From NCBI GenBank assembly GCA_018857735.1, contig JABMCL010002924.1:310001-374000 (forward strand): a stretch of 64,000 nt of DNA. Reading direction: 5' to 3'. The DNA is from Alviniconcha marisindica. Taxonomy: Eukaryota > Mollusca > Gastropoda > Provannidae. The translations under genes and the position numbers were made by a program. How positions within the stretch are numbered: the first letter of the stretch is position 1; the number at the start of each line of letters is the position of its first letter. The notes beneath the pieces were generated by a model. It was not told where the DNA came from. It worked only from the letters and a program-made list of their open reading frames with translations, and ran no database searches. Below, in pieces: positions 12,228 to 26,568 of the stretch.

Positions 12228-15200
12228 CGTGTGCATGTGTGTGTGTGTGCATGCGTACGTCGGTGCATGTTTCTTTTTTCTGTTATCACCATTTGTAACT
12301 CTGTATATATTTCTACATTTAACTACTATGTATAGTTGCACCTTTGGAAATGGGTGGGTGCACAGGGGCTGTGTGTACTTTATTGGTATGAGTGTCCTTT
12401 GGTAGTTTTTAGCTTGTGAGAGCTTACAAGTTTCATGTATGCACTGTGTGCATCTTGTGTTGTGAACACGCAAGGTTTTGTGTGGAAGTTTTTTATGCAC
12501 TATATATGAATTTTCATTCATTGATTCATTCATGTTTTGATGCTCCACACAGCCTGTCAAACTGGCCCCAGTCTCTGACAGCTGGGGGCCTGATGGGCAG
12601 GTGTGAGTATTCATGGCCCAATTGCTAATGACTGAAAACTTTGTGCTGGGTTTATGTTTTGTAATTCCATTTTGTGCCTGGCTTTCTATGCACCATGGCA
12701 AAATCATTCAATTTTCAATTCTTTACATATTCTTGCACTATGAATTTCATATTGTATTATTTTATTTTTTACTCCCTAGGATTTTTGTGACCACTCTTAT
12801 TTAATCAAAGGAGCTTTATTTACATTACTCAACTTCATTCACATCATCTTATTACCTTTTGGTACCTCAACTTTATTCTCAACACTCAAGTCTAATCATG
12901 GACTACCTTCCTCTTTAAAAGGCATATACACTAATTTTATAGCAAGAAGTTCAGAAATAGTGAAATGCCTTTTTTTCTGTTTGGTACACAGTAACTTTCC
13001 TTTGCAAGTCATGTTTGTCCAGTTCATGAAAGAAATCCACAGGTCTTCTCACACAGTGCACAATACAGGCTACCATGTAAGGAAGAGAAGGTGGCAGGAT
13101 TTTTTAAAAAGTATGATCAAGATTGTATAAGATGTAAGACCTTATTGGAAACAACAAAGAAGTTCAGGGAAACTGAAGAGAGCTGCAGCAAGGCTAGTGA
13201 TGCTGGAGTCAAGGGAGAAGGCACAGGTTCACAGACAGCCCCAACACAACAATGCAGACTGGAGCAGTGGACTAGTTAGCCAATCAACTATGATCCTGTA
13301 AACTGGGCAACCAACCTCTGCAACTTCATAAAATTCAGTGGGAGCTTTTCATGGAGATACAAACTTGTCCTATGTCAGCATGAACATGGGAGGACAGCTG
13401 TTGCGTCACCCACAGTCGGGAGCAAAAAATATTGTCAAGTCTGGATAAACCAAATAACAGAGTTCAAGGCACAGGAAGTGCCTGCCAAGCGTCAGTCATG
13501 AGAACCACTACTGGTTTGTCCTCACACAGCTCTATGCCTCTTTCACAAGCAAGGCTGGTTGCTTCATGCTGAACCCAAAGCATTGGAAAAGCTAAGAAAA
13601 AGTTCAGATCAATGTTTAGGTCATAGTAAGACATACTAGAGAGCTGGAATAAGTTAATGAAATATTTCTGATGCAATGAGTTGTTGTTGTTGTGGGTTTG
13701 GGGGGGGGGGGGGGGCATTTTTCTGTGTAGGTCATAGACAAGGACAAAACGGTACCAACAAGAACAAAAGTAAAGTTGTTCCTTCTTGGCCTTTGTTGTT
13801 TATCTTGCAAACAGAATTACATAAAATTCATACATTTCAAGGCAAAGCATGAACATGCATACATATAATAATCACACCACTGACCTCGCCAATGAGGTAC
13901 TTCAAGCTGCTCCAAGGGATTTTGGAATCTCCTTGCTCCTCTGCCTTGGTCAGGTAAGTATTGAGGATCTGTGAACACACTCTGAAGTCAGACTCATTGA
14001 AGTCGTATGGCACATTCCAGCCAATTTTGCCGTACTTGCGTCTCTCCTGCACCACAGCATGGAAGAAGGCCAGCACAAAAACCAGGGAGGGGAAAGCCGA
14101 GTGACTGCACTCAGCAAGTGCTGTTGCTGGGATCTTGTGGTAGGTGGAGCGCAGGTTCAGTTTCAGCCCATTGGGAGGCTCCGTCACAACCTGCAGAAAA
14201 CAACACGGTCACATTTACACCTGCTATATATCTACATATCTATAATATGGATGGGTCAACCCTGGCAGGTAACACAAAAAGCTTGCTTGTTCTGTGCCAC
14301 CCAAAACTAAAGACCTATCCTTTTTAAACACAGCTTATCAAACAGGTAGAGAAGATCACACTAAAAACATCAAAAGTAAGGACTCTGCTTTAAGAGATGA
14401 GCTTTTCATGCAGATTTGAAGGCATCAGAGGACTGAATGAGACATTTGTCAGAAGGGAGAGAATTTGACTGCTTTGAAGCACAGTAAGAGAAAGAGTGTT
14501 GGCCAAAGATTTTAGATTTAACACAAGGAATGCAAAGTGTCTGAATGTCTGCAGAAAACTGAAGCTGCCTGGAAGGGGTTTACACAGTAAGAAGGTCAGC
14601 GACAGGCAGGGGATGAGTCAGAGAAAATATTCTGACAGACAGTTGACAGTTTGTGATCTATTCTGGCTTGGACCTGGAACCAGTGAAGAGCTTGGAGAGG
14701 TATATTTATATATAGATGTGGATGTGTGCGTGTGTGTGCATGTGTGTGTGCATGTATGCAAGTGTGTGTGTGTGTGTGTATGAGTGTACTATTTACACCT
14801 GGTGTTTCTTACAAGGTTTTGATTGCAAGATCAAACATAATGACATCACACATAAAACGACCTCAGGACCCCTCTCTCCAGCAAAGCTCTATGCATTACT
14901 TTCACTTTACTCTTTCTGATGCCCTCGTGACCTTGAACCTTGATTATGCAGAGTTTAAAAAGTTCACTCTAATACTCTCTGGTGTGTCCAAAGCTGTCAG
15001 AGATATTTCTGTTTGTTCAATAGTTTTGAATCGTATCTTGCACTGCATAATAACTTGCGGCATTTATAGTGAAGTCATAAGGTTTAGTGCTCTTGCCACA
15101 CCCAGATGGCCAGCCAGATGACACAACACCAAGCATTACGTAGACTCGACTCACTTATCTTCCTAAGTTACTCAGTTTTCAGGTGAACAACCTATCATGC

Positions 15201-18200
15201 TAACCTTCAGTGACCGTTGAAGAATGCCAATGGGGAAGCTGGGGGTTGGTTCTGTAGTCAGCCAAAGACGGAAATCAGGGTGGGGCTTGACTAACTTCTC
15301 CAGTTGTTTCTCTAGGTCTTGCAGCCATTTCACCAACAGGTGGCAGTTCTGTAACATCAGCCACTGACCACGAGCGATGGCTGTCTCCAGTAACTGCAGA
15401 GCTACCTGAAAGTACAGACAGGGAGGTCAGCTCATGACCCACAGAACATCCTGCAACTAGAAAAACAGGGACTATCATGGTTTTAAATAATAACTGATCA
15501 ATATCACACATTCAATGAACAATGAAAATACAGGCAAGAATACTGAACAGAAATGCCCCTTGCACATAAACCTCCTTACAGGCTGACAAATCACAGCACA
15601 CATCCACAAGCCTCTTCTTGCTTTATTCAAAGTCTTGAAAGGTCAGACAACATTTTTATTTGTTTGTTTTTTGCAGTCTAATTATCACTGGTAACAGAAA
15701 AGCAAAAAACACACAATTGCATGCGTGCACACACACACACACATACACACGCACACGCACACACACACACACACACACACACCACACACACACACGCACA
15801 CACACACACACACGCACACACACATAGGTGCACACCCAAACACAAGGAGGGGACAGAAACAAAAGGAACTGTACCTTTTCTTGTCCTTGTCCCATTGAGA
15901 GAAACTTGAGTTTGTTGCTGCCAAAGTCAATGCGCTCGGCCAGTTTCATGAGATCTGAGGCTGGATCTGAGCCTGGACTTAGGATGAAAACAATTGGGGA
16001 GGTGGGTGTACTCTGGTCAAACACTGCTTCAAAGCTGATGATGGGTGGAGTCACATACTTCTCTCCCATAGCAGTGGTTACAAACTCCATGACAGCACGG
16101 TAGATACGATCCACCCGGAAACATCGAAGCAGCATAAGCTTCTGGAAGGCTGATAGTCTGTCATTGTACTGCATTGGAAAAGCTTCTGATTCTGGAGTGT
16201 CATGGTCAAACCACTGAAACAAGAAAATTCACATCATATTCACATTTCTTCATTTCACATATCCTGCTTTTATGTTCACTTTCGCAATCTACTGTAAAAA
16301 TCACACTGATGTGACTAATGCAGCTAACTGGGAATTAAAGACAAATTACTGGCCTTCACATTCAAAGAGCACACATTTAAAGGTTTAACACTTTTGTAAT
16401 ACTTTGACTGCTTACAGTGTCCAAGGGGCACAATATTCCATCCTCTGAAAATTTGGCTGGAACTTTCAAACTGCCTTAACAGGAGCAACTGACAAACCTG
16501 ATACATGCAATGGCTGACTGCTGGAACTTCACTTCAGTAACAGTTCCTCTTAACTTTGCAGCCATGAAATAAAAATATGACCAGTTTCCAGCCCTCATAC
16601 AAGAAATTCAACTCACAGCTTTCCAGACTCGTTCGTTGCGTTCAACATCATCTAGAAGAGTGCCAAAGACTTCTGAGAATTCCACAGCCAAACGGTTGCA
16701 GTCCTCCCATCCCTCGTCTGGCATCCAACCGTAAGGCTTGCGTCGCTTGCTCTTCTCCAGTGCTATGTTACCCTGAAATCACGACCACACGACGTGTCTG
16801 CACTCACATTCAACATGGACAATACACAGGTGTCATTCCATAACCCATAATTTAAATAGCTAAAACAACAACAGAGATCAAAATATGCAGAAAGTATTTT
16901 TTTTTAAACACTCTTTCATGGAACAATACAAAACAACTTGCCAATATTTGGTGATACACCTTTTCCAAGCAACAAGCAAATAGATACATATTCTACAAGA
17001 AAATGATGAAACAAATGACATGACACATCACTTTCAGCTGTCGCCCATCCTGGTGACAGCTGAAAGATACAGTTCAGCTGTCATCAAGGTGGGTGACAGC
17101 TGAAAGATAAGTCAAAGTGATAACCTGCCTAGCTCCACAATATCTGCACAACATCACTGAATGTGAAAAGATTACTTGTTTACCTTAATGAAGAAGTGCC
17201 CAGCATCTCGTAATCTGAAGTGACAAGTTGGTTACCTTGACGAAGTGCCCAGCATCATGAAATCTGAAGTGACAAGTTGGTTACCTTGATGAAGAAGTGC
17301 CCAGCATCATGAGATCTAAGTGACAAGTTGGTTACCTTGATGAAGTGTCCAGCATCATGAGATCTAAGTGATAAGTTGGTTACCTTGATGAAGTGCCCAG
17401 CATCATGAAATCTGGGGTGACAAGTTGGTTACCTTGATGAAGAAGTGCCCAGCATCATGAAATCTGAAGTGACAAGTTGTTTACCTTGATGAAATGCCCA
17501 GCATCATAAAAATCTGAAGTGACAAGTTCACCTTGATGAAGAAGTGCCCAGCATCATGAAATCTGAAGCGACAAGTTGATTACCTTGATGAAGAAGCGTG
17601 AAATGTGAAGTGAGAAGTTGGTTACCTTGATGAAGAAGTCCAGTTCCTCCTGCTTGACATGCCCCTGGTCCTGCTCCAGTTTGATTGTGATTTGGAATGA
17701 GAACAGCAGCTTGTGCTCTTCAAAGATACCTAATGAACACAATAACATCTGCATTAACAACAGCTGCCTACTGTCAGAAAAAATGCTGGTTTTATTTCTC
17801 CAAACACCTTGAAACCTTGTTGTAACAATCTAAGCCTGTGAAGTTACCTCTGATTTCTGCTTACAGATTCAGTTTTTCAACCCCAGCATCCAAAGATGAC
17901 TAACGAATGTGTGTAATTCAACTAATCTGAGACATGTAATAAAAGAATAAGAGATGATTTTTTATATATAGCACTGTTCTCTGATCTACACAAACTCACT
18001 GCACTTTAGGAATAAAGAGTTTTTGGATTTTAACATCCTGTCAACCACACAGGGTCATCTCAGGATAAAAGGTATAATGAGGTACATCCTCAATAAACAC
18101 CCAAAATATGGCTTGTTCCGCTGTAGGCATAAACATATCAGATGCTGTACTCACCCATGGAACAAAAAGAGCAAGACATCTACGTCCCTATGTCTGCGCA

Positions 18201-21200
18201 TGACCTTAAATCTGACAAGGCTTAAAGAAGTAGGTACAAGGTCTTGCATGGACAGGGACCATAAGCTCAGAACAGATTCAGTAGATCTGTTCCTTCCACA
18301 GTTATGCAACACAGACCCACCACATGGGTACTGAGTACTCTGAATCCGTTATCTCACTTAAATAGAGTTCAATGTCATTTAAGGCCCCCCCCCCCCCCCC
18401 CTTTTTTTTTTTTTTTACTGTGTGTAACAATCATACAATGTTAAAACTATACTGGACAAGAATATTTAAAAAAAACTATTTGCAGTTTGTTTCTGACACA
18501 CCAGTGAAACAAGATCAAGGCCATCAAACATGGTATGAACCAGTAGACCCAATCCAGGTTATAATAATAATAATGATGATGATGATGTGGGGCTTCATAT
18601 CCTCGCATGTCGGGTTGACATATAATAATAGTAAGAAAAACATTGTGCTTAACATCGACAGAAACCGCAAGGTTTATTAGGGACGGGGAGAAGGGGGGGA
18701 AGGGGGTATGGAGGTGGGGGAAGAGGGAGATTATATATATATACCTATCCCTACACTGTCACCACCAGAATGATTCCTGCATTAAGATGGGCAGCGATGA
18801 GAGCCATTTTAATGTTTCAGTAGGAAGTGATGGACAAAGTCACAAGACAGTGTCCACAAACCACAACCTTTTTGAAGAGAAAGGAGAGCTGAAGCAGTAT
18901 CGAACCGAGGTCCTTCCGCTTATCAGCCTAACGCCTTACCGCTAGGCCAAACCGGCTCACTATATAATAATAATGATAGATAACTTTTGTATAGTGCTAT
19001 TCTCTGGTGTACCCAAACTCACTGCGCTTTACAACATTCTCCAACATTTTCTAAGTTTCACAAACATAATACATATAATTATGACAACTAACAATGTATA
19101 ATATACAAGTACAATATCATGCAAAGTTTAAATGACTGTGCTAGAACAGAGTTTAAAAAAAGCCAACATTAAAGTTTTTGTAAAACCAGGAAATACATTA
19201 TCTCCCTTGAATACATGTGAGAGCAGCTCAAAGGATGAACTCAAGGATAAACATCTGGTGGAGTTTATGTACCTTCTGTTTACTTGCATGCCACATGAGA
19301 GTTATGGCAGATGACCCAGGTGTTTGTTGTTGTGATTAAGCTAATGATCTCCTTTTTCATTGATTCTGCATGTGACTGTCAAAAACAGTCATGATCTATT
19401 GACTATCCACATTCTAGATGGTATGCATATTCATATTCATGATCTAGATGGTTTATTTCACACGCATACAAAGTTGTAACTTAAACTGATAAAAACAGAC
19501 AATTTTCAGTTAAACTGCTGGGCACTGCTGTGACCTCAAAATGTGGTCAGGGTCACTGAAAGTGCTATTAACCCACTCGGCCAGAGACCACCTGCTCTTT
19601 TTTCTTACCACACTGCCGCAGACTGCCCGGAAGTGGCTGGTAAACACACACACCATACTAACATCACTTCTGGTGCAAATAGAAACAGGATACTTGCAAG
19701 ACCTGTAACCTCATTACTGCAATATGAAGTACTTCTGGCAATCTCCTTTGTTCAAAGTTCAGTGGAGTTTGAGAGACGTTGTGAATTTTCAAAGTTGTGA
19801 GATGGATGCACAAAAATAAACAAAAGTCCAAGTGTTAGAAATGGCGTCAGAACATAACCCTTCAAGAATGAAACTGCAAATTTTGCTAAGTCACTTATCC
19901 TCAGCACCCTAACAAACTCACTGGGCTTCATCTTTGGAGATTTTAACTGGAAACTGTGTTAAGTCGGTTACCCTGTAGGCACCCTAACAAAACCTGACAT
20001 TCAAATGAGTAAAAACATTTTTTTCATGCAAAACCCCCACAAATAACTGTTGAATATACAAGAACAGTGTATTTGCAAACTTGGAAAAATACAAAGTGAG
20101 CTGAAACTTTTATTTTGTATTTATTATACCAGGATCATTTGACACAGTTACTACCCTTTGCATGGGATTTCCTGGAGAAAGGGCAGGTTAAGACTGTGTA
20201 GTACCACCAGCATACAAAGTTTGACAAATGTCACATTCACTTGTCCACACACCAAATGGAAAGGGGTCACTGGAACATTCACACCTCTGTGACAGTAAAT
20301 GCTTGTTACACTAAACTATTTCTAAGACCAATGATGTTATGCCTCAAGTTCATCTTTTGATGCAAAACTCAAGCCTCGTTTTCACTGAAGCTCCAGATCA
20401 AAGCAATATATGTGACTCAATTGCAACTCTAACTGAACTTTGACTCTTGACAACTGGAAATTTGACTGCTGTATGGCTTCAACCAGTTTGGAGTTGTTGA
20501 CATTTGGAGCATTGCACTGTATGTACAGGGATGGGCTTTCCATGTATAAAAATAAACACGGGTGAATTGCTAAGCACAATCACCCCGATAATTTGTGCAT
20601 TCAACACAATATAGCAACCAATGAACACGGGCTATGAGAGTTTACCTTTATTTGCTATCCATACATATGGCCCCAGATCTTTGACTTCATGGTGCCCTTT
20701 GTCTATGACATCTCTCCTTTGTTGACCCCAGTTTCTACATTACAGGGTTGGGCACCACCCCTTCCCCAGTCTCTACATTACAGGGTTGGGCACCACCCCT
20801 TCCCCAGTCTCTACATTACAGGGTTGGTCAGCACCCTTTCCACAGTCTCTACATTACAGGGTTGGGCAGCACCCCCTTCCTAGTCTCTACATTACAGGGT
20901 TGGGCAGCACCCCTTCCCCAGTCTCTACATTACAGGGTTGGTCAGCACCCCTTCCCAAGTCTCTACATTACAGGGTTGGGCAGCACCCCCTTCCCAGTCT
21001 CTACATTACAGGGTTGGGCAGCACCCCTTCCCCAGTATCTACATTACAGGGTTGGGCAGCACCCCCTTCCCAGTCTCTACATTACAGGGTTGGGCAGCAC
21101 CCCTTCCCCAGTCTCTACATTACAAGGTCGGGCAGCACCCCCTCCCCAATCTCTACATTACAAGGTCAGGCAGCACCCCCTCCTCAGTCTCTACATTACA

Positions 21201-22012
21201 GGGTCGGACAGCACCCCCTTCCCAGTCTCTACATTACAGGGTTGGGCAGCACCCCCTTCCTAGTCTCTACATTACAAGGTTGGGCAGCACCCCCTCCCCA
21301 GTCTCTACATTACAGGGTTGGGCAGCACCCCCTTCCCAGTCTCTACATTACAGGGTTGGGCAGCACCCCTTCCCCAGTCTCTACATTACAGGATTGGGCA
21401 GCACCCCCTCTCCCTCCACTAAAGCTCAGCCTCTCTTCACTTTCCACCTGTGGCCAATCTGACGCCCTCACCACCACTACCACCACTTCATCATCCGTTC
21501 TGCCAGCAACAGTGTGAACATGAAGACAAGCCAACGCACCTGTACATCCATAGTTGTAGATGTTGTGTGTGAGGGTGTCCATGATGTTCCTCAGGCGTTT
21601 CTGCAGGATAGAATCTGGCATGGATTTTTTCAGGGACAGTTGGAAGACTTCCAGGTAGGAGGCAAGGGAGTACTGGTACATGGTGTTCACAAGCGACATT
21701 TCTGCCAGTACGAAAAATAGGATGGCTCCCCGCTTAGCTGCTGGACGATAGCCATCACGCAGTTTTTCAATGTCTATGGCAGTCTTGGCCCCAAGTTTCA
21801 GCTTTTCAGACACCTAGTGGACATAGAGAGAACATGTTTACATTAGATTACCTTACTATTATGGAAAACATGATTACATTTTAGATTAGATTAATATTAC
21901 AGAGGACATGTTTACATTACTATTAGATCAGATTAATATTTATGTGCCATGTGTGTGTGTGTGTATGTGTCTGCATACATCATGCATGGGTGCCTGTGTG
22001 TATGTGTGTATG

Positions 22013-22086
<74 letters not shown>

Positions 22087-22118
22087 TATGTGTGTGTATG
22101 TGCATGTGTGTTGTGTGT

Positions 22119-22155
<37 letters not shown>

Positions 22156-25100
22156 ATGTGAGCATCACCTCAGTGGCCTTGGTCTTGGTTTCCTCCAGAG
22201 TCTCCACCAGCTCCACATTGTCCAGCATGTTGCCCTGGGAGGTAGCAAGCTCTCTCAGCAATGAGTCTTCAAGATCCTTCAGCAGTTTCTTGTTGACACT
22301 GTACACAAAGTCTTTATCAATATTCTAACACTCAGCTTCTAGCTGAACATGTCACAGTCCAGTTTCCAAAAAAACAAACACTACATGTCACAACACTGTG
22401 TTGGGCATGGATAGCTTGCCTGAAGTCAAGGGAAGTAACTCCAAATGCTTTAAAAATAGCACTGTGGCAAACGGCCTATTTTTGCAAGTCCCATACCATG
22501 AAGACTTGGAAACCAAAGGCGCACTGAAGTGAATTTGCTGTCTCGTTTTTTAAACAACCACTAAACTGAAAACGTTTAATAATAGCAGTCACTTCTATAG
22601 GGCAATATCTCACTGACACACTGAACACTGCACTTTACAAGATCAACAGTAAGGTATATATAAAACCTTAAAAAAATCTGAAACATAATGTTGCATTTCT
22701 CACATAACACCCCCCTCCACCCACAGACACACACATGGGTGTACAGAAAGTAACGGGGATAACAGACACAGGCACACATAGGTGTACAGAAAGTAACGGG
22801 GATAACAGACACAGGCACACATGGGTGTACAGAAAGCAACGGGGGTAACAGACACATACACACATGGGTGTACAGAAAGTAACGGGGATAACAGACACAG
22901 GCACACATGGGTGTACAGAAAGTAACGGGGATAACAGACACATACACACATGGGTGTACAGAAAGCAACGGGGGTAACAGACACATCCACACACAGGCAT
23001 ACAGAAAGCAATGGGGGTAACAGACACATCCACACACAGGCATACAGAAAGCAACGGGGGTAACAGACACATACACACACAGGCATACAGAAAGCAATGG
23101 GGGTAACAGACACATACACACACAGGCATACAGAAAGCAATGGGGGTAACAGACACAGGCATACAGAAAGCAATGGGGGTAACAGACACATACACACACA
23201 GGCATACAGAAAGCAATGGGGGTAACAGACACATACACACACAGGCATACAGAAAGCAATGGGGGTAACAGACACAGGCACACATGGGTGTACAGAAAGT
23301 AACGGGGATAACAGACACAGGCACACATGGGTGTACAGAAAGCAACGGGGGTAACAGACACATACACACACAGGCATACAGAAAGCAATGGGGGTAACAG
23401 ACACATACACACACAGGCATACAGAAAGCAATGGGGGTAACAGACACATACACACACAGGCATACAGAAAGCAACGGGGGTAACAGACACATACACACAC
23501 AGGCATACAGAAAGCAACGGGGGTAACAGACACATACACACACAGGCATACAGAAAGCAATGGGGGTAACAGACACAGGCACACACAGGCATACAGAAAG
23601 CAATGGGGGTAACAAGGTTCAAGGTTTTTATTGAGCTTTTTGCCCCTGGAGGCTAGAAAGCGAAGAAGAGATTAAAGAAGAGTTTGCACATGATCACATT
23701 TGCATGCTCTGATAACCAGCTACATTTCAGAGTTCTCAGCTTTCTGCTGTATTGAGAATTCATCGTTTATGGTCAGGAGTTATTTCAAAGCAAAAATGAG
23801 ATGGTCTCATTTGCAGTATGAAATGCCATTTGCAGTATGAAATGTCTTCAACAGTCTCATTTGCAGTATGAAATGTCTTCAACAGTATCATCTGCAATAT
23901 GAAATGTCTTCAACAGTATCATCTGCAGTAAGAAATGTCTTCAACAGTCTCATTTACAGTATGAAATGTCTTCAATGGTCTCATTTGCAGCATGAAATGT
24001 CTTCAACAGTCTCATTTGCAGTATGAAATGTCTTCAACAGTCTCATTTGCAGTATGAAATGTCTTCAACAGTCTCATTTGTGGTATAAAATGTATTAAGG
24101 AGCCAGAAGGAGAGAAAACAATGCCAGCACTTGCCTGGTTTCCTGAATGAGTCTCTCGCGCTGCTCCTCCAGCTCTTTGCGTTCATACTTGACAATAACA
24201 CTGAGAAGCTGGTCCTCCAGACCCTGAAGCAGAACATAATATGCACAGCCTGTACACTACAAACATAATATGCACAGCCTGTACACTACAAACATAATAT
24301 GCACAGCCTGTACACTACAAACATAATATGCACAGCCTGTACATTACAAACATAATGTACACAGCCTGTACACTACAAACATAATATGCACAGCCTGTAC
24401 ACTACAAACATAATGTACACAGCCTGTACACTACAAACATAATGTACACAGCCTGTACACTACAAACATAATATGCACAGCCTGTACACTACAAACATAA
24501 TATGCACAGCCTGTACACTACAAACATAATATGCACAGCCTGTACACTACAAACATAATATGCACAGCCTGTACACTACAAACATAATATGCACAGCTTA
24601 TACACTACAAGCATAATATGCACAGCCTGTACACTACAAACATAATATGCACAGCCTGTACACTACAAACACAAAATACAAATGTTTTTGTCTCAAAGTC
24701 AAATCATATGACATTAACAAACAAAACAAAAGTCAAACAAAAACAATATTTCAAAATACACAGAAGATAATGGTTGTCAAAAGTAAAAAAGCCTTGTTAC
24801 TCTGTTTGTCGCCCCTGTCTGTCAAGCTGTGTTTCCAGGTACACCATTATTACATGCTTTACGAAAAAGAGGAAAAGAAAAAGAAGAGTGGACTTTCCTA
24901 TGGTCTGTTATCTCTAGGTTTTGCAGTTAACCAGATTCATGGCCAGTGATCTTCCTGTGACTCTGACCTTGAAACTTTCTTTTACAACAGAAAACTTTCA
25001 GACATTTTACTTGACACTTGATGAGATGACATATCAAGTTCAGTGATTCAGAAGATACAAACTGCACAATCATGTTCAGGGGATGAAAACCCTTGTTTGA

Positions 25101-26501
25101 CCCTTGTTTTTGTTTCTGGCAAACACCAATAAAAGAGTTTGTTACTGGTATGCTTGAGCCAGCATACCAAGTTTGTGTTAGTGTTCATTATCATTTCTCC
25201 CTGAAACTGAATAGCAAAGCCACAAATGTACCCTATTAAAGTACATTCATGCAAAGAAATTTTCCCAACGTACAGAATGGTGCAGTGTGAATGAAACAAG
25301 CCCTCTGTAGCCAGTCTTTTTACAGGCACTGTCAGTCAAATCAGCACACAAAATGCAATGTGCAACTCCATGCTACATCAGCATGTGTGATAAGGGTTTA
25401 TTAACACTTGTTTTTAACAAGAAAGTCAAACAAACAAATATGATATTATAAGTGGACTTCAACAAATTCAAATTATATCACAGAGACATGGAAACTCTTG
25501 GACACTTTTCTGAAGCTGATAGAATCATGTAGCATCACAGACAATACCAAGCACCTCTTGTCCCAGCTCCAGTTCCACTTATCTACACAGTTTTCTTACG
25601 GTCCTTTCACTTCTATACAACTTTCCTAGTCACTGAAAAAGACCTGGTGTAGGATCTGAACCCTCACTTTTACCTTCGTTTTCAATAGCATTTGTAAACC
25701 TTTTGTACAACAGTCTGACTTACGATGCACAACCATATCAAGTCTGGCTGCAAAAGACTGAGCACTTTCTGAAGATGAAGGGGAAACGGTGACCTATAAA
25801 AAAATATATAGTTCAAGTCCTCATTGTGGCCTAGACCTTCAAGAAAGCAATGCAAACTTATTGCCTGCCACTTTGTCTGGCAGTGTTCTAGCACCACACA
25901 GCGTTCAGCTACAAAAGGTCCGGAGGTTCACAAGATGCAAGGCGAGGAAGGCAGTAATTCAATCATTTCACATGACACACTACACCACTGTACACAGTTT
26001 GTTTGCAAATGGCTCTGAGGTGCCCAAAACACTGCCTGGATAAAAAAAAAGTCCCTGACACCTGGACAGACATTAATTAATTAATGGACAAGATGAAAAA
26101 ACTGACTCCAACAACCCCCCCCCCCCCCCCCAAACCACCACCACCAGCTTCATTACAGAGGGTTATAAAAAAAAGTCTAAAAGAGAAAAAAGAGATGGGC
26201 TCTTACCTTGAGCGTAACGGTGTAGTTGATGACCATGGATTTGCCAAAAACATTTGGGCCATACTTGGGGTTGGCTAGCTTGGTGTTGAGATACAGACGG
26301 AAGTTGGGGTCATAGTCCACTTCTTTATCCCCCAACACCACAAACTCCCGGCCTTGTGACCCTGCAATATGCCACAGTCAGCAAGTGGTTATGAGCTGAA
26401 TGTCTGTCTCCTACCCAACACAACACAGTCTGCATCCTGCAAGCCTGCTACAGGTCAGTGTGACCACAGGGCAGTTTGCTGAAGACAAAGCATAGAGGGA
26501 C

Positions 26502-26568
<67 letters not shown>

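Larger units (their letters stand above)
17730..21539 (-). other. Largest intron (between exons 41 and 42), 3.8 kb
   Basis: It contains a diverged dispersed-repeat copy (about 17955-18015), a C18/T18 junction (18385-18416), a tRNA-derived SINE (18740-18960), a dispersed element (18966-19112) and an 18-copy minisatellite (20727-21410). Between 19120 and 20720 I see nothing recognisable. Confidence 0.85.

Noticed and set aside
12092..12707. His/Thr- or Cys/Val-rich frames in CA/GT tracts (also at 615-1065, 15656-15930, 21908-22328, 27862-28262, 33753-34163, 39406-39771, 55742-56332, 57883-58280)
   Set aside because: Dinucleotide repeats read as alternating codons; not genes.
18895..18960. tRNA gene
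   Set aside because: A and B boxes are present, but I find no acceptor-stem pairing or sensible anticodon arm, and repeat-like sequence follows. A SINE head fits better.
20727..21517. Plus-strand frames of 171-243 codons with [12 protein letters not shown] repeats
   Set aside because: They arise from a 38-bp minisatellite with no stop in any frame, antisense in a dynein intron, without homology.
22576..23622. Minus-strand frames up to 348 codons, Cys-rich, like a repeat protein
   Set aside because: All three frames are equally open because of the 43-bp unit; there is no signal peptide, splice support or family match.
24229..24668. CRISPR-like regular array of 29-bp repeats
   Set aside because: No spacers, units are contiguous, and the setting is an animal intron.
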